This document shows positions 61,615-64,000 of a DNA stretch of 64,000 bases, one piece after another. The stretch's first letter is position 1, and every line of letters starts with the position of its first letter. Source of the stretch: Flavobacterium sp. I3-2 (GTDB taxonomy: Bacteria > Bacteroidota > Bacteroidia > Flavobacteriales > Flavobacteriaceae); assembly GCF_013389595.1 (NCBI RefSeq), contig NZ_CP058306.1, positions 682,001 to 746,000 of the forward strand, read 5' to 3'. Below the pieces are notes generated by a model. It had not been told where the DNA came from, ran no database searches, and worked only from the letters and a program-made list of their open reading frames with translations. Both the position numbers and the translations under genes were made by a program.

Positions 61615-62472
61615 TTAAAAAGTTTTTGTCATATCTTCGTCTACAATGATAATATAATCAGCAAGTTGCTTTTCTGTTAAAGATATCTCATTAATATTAG
61701 CTTTTTGTAAAACAGATATTGTAGTCATTTTTATATCTGAATTATATTTATTGACATACCAAAAAATACCTTCGTAATCGTTAGAATGATACGCTCCATT
61801 AAAATGCACAAACAAATTATTTGGCTTAAAATTCTGAACAATTGAATATGCCATCGTTGCATCTTTTATAGCTTGCGCCTTTGGAAAATTGGGATTTGCA
61901 TGGTCACTATCTTTGAACATATCCATCATTTTTACATAAGCAGGTAAACTTGCATCATAAGGAAAAGGCAACGGAGCAATCCATTGTTTATCTTCATCAT
62001 TCAAAGCTAACAAAGCTTCTTCTCCTTCTTTATATAAAAGACTTGCAAATTTTCTTGGCACATTTGTAGCGATCACTTCCATCTTATTTTCTTTTGCAAA
62101 GTCAACCAATGGTTTGTAATCCGTTTTATAATTATTCCATAAACGAGCCGATTTTCCAAAATCCTCATCAGATAACTTTCCGTTTAAATAATCATTTAAA
62201 TAAACCTGATTATCTCGTTCAAACATTTCCATTCCTAAAATCAACGGCTTATTCTCAGCTAAAGCTTTTATCGTCTTTAATTGCAACCAATGCACGATTG
62301 AATTATCATGAAATTCTCCAAACAAAATCAAATCGGATTTTTGAAGTTCTTTTACCATTTTTTCAAATGTGATTTTCTTTCCTTTTGAATTATAAATTTG
62401 ATACGGTTTTAATTCTTGAGCGAATATTGATGTCGTTGCTAATAACAACATAAAAGTGAATAATTTTTTCAT
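61615..62472 (-). CDS. ChaN-like (DUF399) haem-binding-uptake type protein
   Basis: About 285 residues counted from the ATG at 62472, chosen because it directly precedes the signal peptide MKKLFTFMLLLATTSIFAQ; an ATG three bases upstream is an equal alternative, and a much longer frame to 62553 is less likely. The ChaN core is clear: SDLILFGEFHDNSIVHWLQL, the conserved LILGMEMFERDNQ, and a C-terminal HFNGAYHSNDYEGIFWY. Campylobacter ChaN binds haem as a surface lipoprotein; here there is no lipobox but a normal signal peptide, so it is probably periplasmic. It is separate from the sdh operon by 135 bp. Confidence 0.85.
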   Translation of the reverse strand: MKKLFTFMLLLATTSIFAQELKPYQIYNSKGKKITFEKMVKELQKSDLILFGEFHDNSIVHWLQLKTIKALAENKPLILGMEMFERDNQVYLNDYLNGKLSDEDFGKSARLWNNYKTDYKPLVDFAKENKMEVIATNVPRKFASLLYKEGEEALLALNDEDKQWIAPLPFPYDASLPAYVKMMDMFKDSDHANPNFPKAQAIKDATMAYSIVQNFKPNNLFVHFNGAYHSNDYEGIFWYVNKYNSDIKMTTISVLQKANINEISLTEKQLADYIIIVDEDMTKTF

Positions 62473-62602
62473 CATGATATTTAGAATGATTTTAAATAAA
62501 GATGTAAAAATACAAATCGTTTCTGACAAAACAACAAAAAACCCAACAAACAAAATGATGTTTATTGGATTTCATAAATATACTAAAAAACTAGATTGAT
62601 AA

Positions 62603-63013
62603 TTATACGCTTCCATAACCAAAGCCTGGATATTGATATGCATACATTTTCATAAATTTATCGTACTGATATTTAGATAAAACTTTAGAGATTTTTAAAT
62701 CGTAAGCTTTTTCAATTTTTCGAATCTGAAATTCTGGACGACGGTAGTTACGTTGTGCGATTTTTATATCTTGATGCATACGAAACATTAAATCATCTAA
62801 TTCTAGTTTTTGACTACGTGACAAATCTAATCCGCGATAATCAAAATCTTTAGAATCATATTTTTGCTTATACGGGTCAAGACGTTGTTGTCTTCCAACT
62901 TCGCGTCGTTCGTGCTGATATTTTGGAGATTGCCCCTCTTGATATACCGAACGTTGCTGCGCAGATGCTCCAAACGAAAGAGCAAACATTGCAATTAAAT
63001 AAACACTTTTCAT
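62603..63013 (-). CDS. Small exported basic protein
   Basis: 136 residues. Signal peptide ends at GASAQ. The mature part is highly charged with many Arg, Lys, Gln and Tyr (QQRLDPYKQKYDSKDFDYRGLDLSRSQKLELDDLMFRMHQD), and ends in a Gly/Tyr-rich tail (YPGFGYGSV). LSRSQKLELDDL and VLSKYQYDKFMKM are weak LTxxQ-like helices, so it may be a distant Spy/CpxP-type periplasmic protein, a paralogue of the next gene upstream. Likely periplasmic; function unknown. Confidence 0.7.
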   Translation of the reverse strand: MKSVYLIAMFALSFGASAQQRSVYQEGQSPKYQHERREVGRQQRLDPYKQKYDSKDFDYRGLDLSRSQKLELDDLMFRMHQDIKIAQRNYRRPEFQIRKIEKAYDLKISKVLSKYQYDKFMKMYAYQYPGFGYGSV

Positions 63014-63044
63014 AATTTCTATTTTTTTAATGTTAATTCAGCAA

Positions 63045-63476
63045 TTAACTTTTACTTTCTTTTTTTTGTTTCATCTCTTTTTTAGCAGAGAATTTTTGAT
63101 ATTGTTCTGGAGTTAAAATCGTTTTGATTTTTGCATCGCGCTCTGCTCTTTTTGCTTGTATTTCTTCTTTTGACGGTTTTGTATTTTGAGCTAATTCTCC
63201 TTTAGATTTGCGTTCGCCTTTCAAATCTTTTAATTGTGATTTTTGAACATCCGTTAAATTTAAATTAGCAAATTTATCTCCTCCTCTTTTTTTACCTCCT
63301 TTATGTTTACCGTCTTTACGACCTTCTTTTTTATTACAATCCTTTTTATCGCCTTCTTTCTTAACTCGAACTTCAGTTGATTGATTTTCTTTACTTTTTT
63401 TATCTGATTGTTTTCCTGTTTGCGCGAAAGTTGCTACTGATAAAGCTAACATGGCTACGGTCATTAATTTTTTCAT
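63045..63476 (-). CDS. Spy/CpxP-like periplasmic protein
   Basis: 143 residues with a signal peptide (VAMLALSVATFAQ). The mature protein is strongly basic (KKEGDKKDCNKKEGRKDG) and carries two LTxxQ motifs: LNLTDVQKSQLKDLKGE (about 92-108) and ILTPEQYQKFSAK (about 121-133), the hallmark of the Spy/CpxP chaperone fold. Such proteins bind unfolded periplasmic proteins or metals and are often under envelope-stress control, but the basic N-terminal insert is unusual. It lies 31 bp before the related 136-aa gene, so the two are probably an operon. Confidence 0.8.
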   Translation of the reverse strand: MKKLMTVAMLALSVATFAQTGKQSDKKSKENQSTEVRVKKEGDKKDCNKKEGRKDGKHKGGKKRGGDKFANLNLTDVQKSQLKDLKGERKSKGELAQNTKPSKEEIQAKRAERDAKIKTILTPEQYQKFSAKKEMKQKKESKS

Positions 63477-63588
63477 GATATTTAAATTTTGTTGTTATTT
63501 TATTTGCTAAGAGAATTTCAATACTTGTGCCAAAAGAAAAAAAAGCAACAAAACATAGGTAAACCGATAAAAAATTGCGGTAAACAAA

Positions 63589-63620
63589 AAAAAAGCACCA
63601 AGAAAACTTGATGCTTTTTT
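63589..63620 (-). terminator. Terminator of purF
   Basis: AAAAAAGCA-c-CAAG pairs with CTTG-a-TGCTTTTTT around AAAA; T-rich sequence follows on the minus strand. Confidence 0.8.
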
Positions 63621-63639
63621 AAAAAATTAAGATTTATAT

Positions 63640-64000
63640 TTAATACGCTCTTGCGTCTTTTCCTTCATAGAAATTCATGAATGCACGATTTACCACTCGA
63701 TTACCTCCATGCGTTGGATAATTTCCGGTAAAATACCAATCACCCAAATTATCTGGACAAGCTTGATGTAAATTTTCAACCGTTTGGAAAACAATTTTCA
63801 CATCAGCCTTAACTGTATCTGGACGTAACATCACAGAAATCTTATCAGAAATTTCTTGGTCAGTAAACGGAGCATAAATTTCTTTTACATGATTAATCAC
63901 TTCTGCATCATGTAAATTTTCTTGTGCTTTACATTTTGCATAAACCTCATCAACAATATGATACATATTACGGTCTTTTAATAATTCTAATGAAGCCGTA
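63640..64000 (-). CDS. purF: Amidophosphoribosyltransferase, C-terminal part (5' end beyond window)
   Basis: About 120 codons; the frame stays open to the last base, so the visible ATG at 63966 is internal. The segment ASLELLKDRNMYHIVDEVYAKC ... KEIYAPFTDQEISDKISVML ... IVFQTVENLHQACPDNLGDWYFTGNYPTHGGNRVVNRAF is the C-terminal region characteristic of the long Bacteroidota PurF. The enzyme makes phosphoribosylamine from PRPP and glutamine, the first step of purine synthesis. The N-terminal glutaminase and PRPP domains are not visible. It is recognised from family knowledge, not from a search. Confidence 0.85.
   Translation of the reverse strand, partial: TASLELLKDRNMYHIVDEVYAKCKAQENLHDAEVINHVKEIYAPFTDQEISDKISVMLRPDTVKADVKIVFQTVENLHQACPDNLGDWYFTGNYPTHGGNRVVNRAFMNFYEGKDARAY

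Noticed and set aside
62473..62553. N-terminal extension of the ChaN-like protein to 62553
   Set aside because: It would place 27 odd residues before a normal signal peptide; the ATG at 62472 (or 62475) is the better start.
1..64000. tRNA or rRNA genes
   Set aside because: I saw no cloverleaf with a GGTTCGA-type T loop and no rRNA-like sequence in any intergenic region.

Overview
The window is AT-rich DNA from a Bacteroidota bacterium, almost certainly a member of the Flavobacteriaceae (Flavobacterium/Myroides-like; the genus cannot be fixed from this sequence). The evidence is type IX secretion (T9SS) C-terminal sorting domains of both type A and type B, a PorP/SprF outer-membrane protein, VGIGT-type secreted proteins, the TAnnTTTG -7 promoter box typical of this phylum, a single-chain dimeric-type glycyl-tRNA synthetase, and a three-gene sdhCAB operon. 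Most intergenic spaces carry clear rho-independent hairpins.

Layout. (1) 1-22776: a tandem array of four giant, separately terminated, minus-strand genes for T9SS-exported surface proteins built from FN3/adhesin-like N-terminal domains and a stack of about 80-residue Cys-containing Ig-like repeats. The second and third genes share a 3,336-bp direct repeat (4788-8123 = 11307-14642, offset 6519) with no difference that I could find. It covers their C-terminal 1,070 codons and terminator, while their N-terminal halves differ. (2) 22777-23540: a gene-free patch packed with small palindromes and dispersed repeats. (3) 23541-27833: housekeeping genes (OsmC-like protein, rsmI, a hypothetical, tdk, gabD-like), followed by a candidate orphan small RNA (about 27946-28027). 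(4) 28055-38066: a surface operon of two VGIGT-type secreted proteins (one interrupted by an in-frame TGA), an 1130-aa secreted protein, a type B CTD protein, PorP/SprF and an OmpA/PD40 protein. This is the usual arrangement of a T9SS cargo with its dedicated outer-membrane partner and peptidoglycan anchor. (5) 38380-43772: a secreted hypothetical, enoyl-CoA hydratase family protein, queD, lpxH, an HTTM/VKGC-like membrane protein and ribF. (6) 43912-48755: two tandem secreted reprolysin-like zinc metalloproteases with T9SS tails. (7) 48810-57732: HD hydrolase, acyl-ACP desaturase and plsC (lipid pair), bacilliredoxin, a second candidate small RNA, glyS, comF, a Big_5 lipoprotein, an omega-amidase-type nitrilase and a secreted hypothetical. 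(8) 57810-61479: sdhC-sdhA-sdhB. (9) 61615-64000: ChaN-like protein, two small exported proteins (one Spy/LTxxQ-like) and the 3' end of purF, cut by the window edge.

How it fits together: about half of the window encodes the cell surface (adhesin array, type B cargo operon, secreted proteases), and all of that depends on a T9SS machine encoded elsewhere. The strongest unusual signals are the recombination-ready adhesin array with its identical half-gene repeat, the orphan promoter/operator/terminator unit downstream of gabD, the repeat-dense patch at 22.8-23.5 kb, and the nonsense-interrupted gene in the PorP operon. All statements about identity, domains and hairpins come from reading the sequence by eye; no database search was run.
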